From: Chara braunii
Taxonomy: Eukaryota > Streptophyta > Charophyceae > Charales > Characeae
Assembly (NCBI GenBank): GCA_003427395.1
Contig: BFEA01000156.1
Coordinates: forward strand, 1,054,743 to 1,095,237
Direction of reading: 5' to 3'
Length of the DNA stretch: 40,495 nucleotides
In this document: in pieces, positions 40,291 through 40,495 of the stretch
Layout: each line of letters begins with the position of its first letter
Numbering within the stretch: position 1 is the stretch's first letter
Position numbers and translations under genes: made by a program
Notes under the pieces: generated by a model
Seen by the model: only the letters and a program-made list of their open reading frames with translations
The model's database searches: none
What the model was told of the DNA's origin: nothing

Positions 40291-40495
40291 GGTTTCGTTG
40301 CAGCTTTATCGGGTTCCCATAGTTTGCCAGCAAAAATACCGGCATTTTGCCCAGTTTCACAGCAAAGGACCCCTAGGCCTCTGGCCTCAGGGACTCAGGG
40401 ACTCAGCGTTCTAACCTCAGGCACTCAGACCGAGATGCCTCGGCCACGGCCGCGTGCAAAAAAAAAAAAAAAAAACAAGAAACGTGGCCGAGGCA
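40291..40495 (+). repeat. LINE 3' UTR, poly(A) tail and flanking inverted repeat
   Basis: After the ORF2 stop come about 165 bases including a GGACTCA repeat, then 18 A (40458-40475). The 13-base sequence TGCCTCGGCCACG (40436-40448) before the tail is repeated exactly in inverse as CGTGGCCGAGGCA (40483-40495) after it, and the window ends there. Confidence 0.75.

Larger units (their letters stand above)
31336..40475 (+). mobile_element. L1-type LINE retrotransposon, nearly full length but inactive
   Basis: A duplicated 5' end is followed by ORF1 with a zinc knuckle, then ORF2 with APE-type endonuclease, reverse transcriptase and C-terminal zf-RVT zinc-binding domain. A 165-base 3' untranslated region and an 18-A tail (40458-40475) close it. 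This is the layout of plant L1-clade LINEs. After removing the roughly 2-kb insertion in the RT, the element is about 7.1 kb, normal for the group. Multiple frameshifts and stops, and loss of a catalytic Asp in the RT, make it inactive. It could once have supplied the copying machinery for nearby poly(A)-tailed sequences. Confidence 0.92.

Overview
This is a eukaryotic nuclear window that is almost entirely transposable-element debris. I found no convincing host protein-coding gene. A plant-type U6 snRNA relic, a chromodomain-bearing Ty3/gypsy element (chromovirus), an L1-type LINE with a plant-style zf-RVT tail, abundant MITEs and long homopolymer tracts all point to a streptophyte (a charophyte alga or land plant with a repeat-bloated genome). 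Chara-like is my guess, not something shown by the sequence. An 80-base run of N inside a GA microsatellite shows this is a scaffolded assembly.

Layout. 1-2.7 kb: homopolymer and (TTTTG)n repeats, a tRNA-derived SINE-like relic on the minus strand, and a 521-bp MITE (1615-2135). 2.74-5.91 kb: a decayed chromovirus pol (RT, RNase H, integrase, chromodomain) without gag, protease or recognisable LTRs. 8.7-10.5 kb: a tandem duplication (period about 481 bp) whose second copy holds a second copy of the same MITE, which itself holds a third element with a perfect 8-bp target duplication. 12-13 kb: two arrays of short stem-loops. 14.25-14.77 kb: a 261-bp tandem duplication. 16.2-17.4 kb (minus) and 26-27.6 kb (plus): two diverged, inverted copies of one unknown dispersed repeat. 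17.6-18.45 kb: ten stem-loops whose stem sequences differ but stay mostly complementary, around a conserved loop. 19.4-22.3 kb: C/T- and GC-rich DNA without a recognisable gene. 23.0-23.26 kb: a tRNA-like head followed by a U6 snRNA relic and T tracts. 29.2-30.0 kb: GA and CA microsatellites. 30.55-40.48 kb: an L1-type LINE with a duplicated 5' end, ORF1 (zinc knuckle), ORF2 (endonuclease, RT, zf-RVT) and a poly(A) tail. Its RT is split by a roughly 2-kb poly(A)-tailed insertion on the opposite strand that carries a 364-codon ORF.

How the parts relate: the two autonomous elements supply the only recognisable proteins, and both are inactivated by stops, frameshifts and catalytic substitutions. 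The MITEs, SINE-like pieces, U6 relic and 2-kb insert are non-autonomous sequences of the kind such machinery mobilises. The most unusual signal is the repeated use of covarying stem-loops with constant loops, seen in independent arrays at 12.1, 12.7 and above all 17.6-18.4 kb. No family I know explains these.
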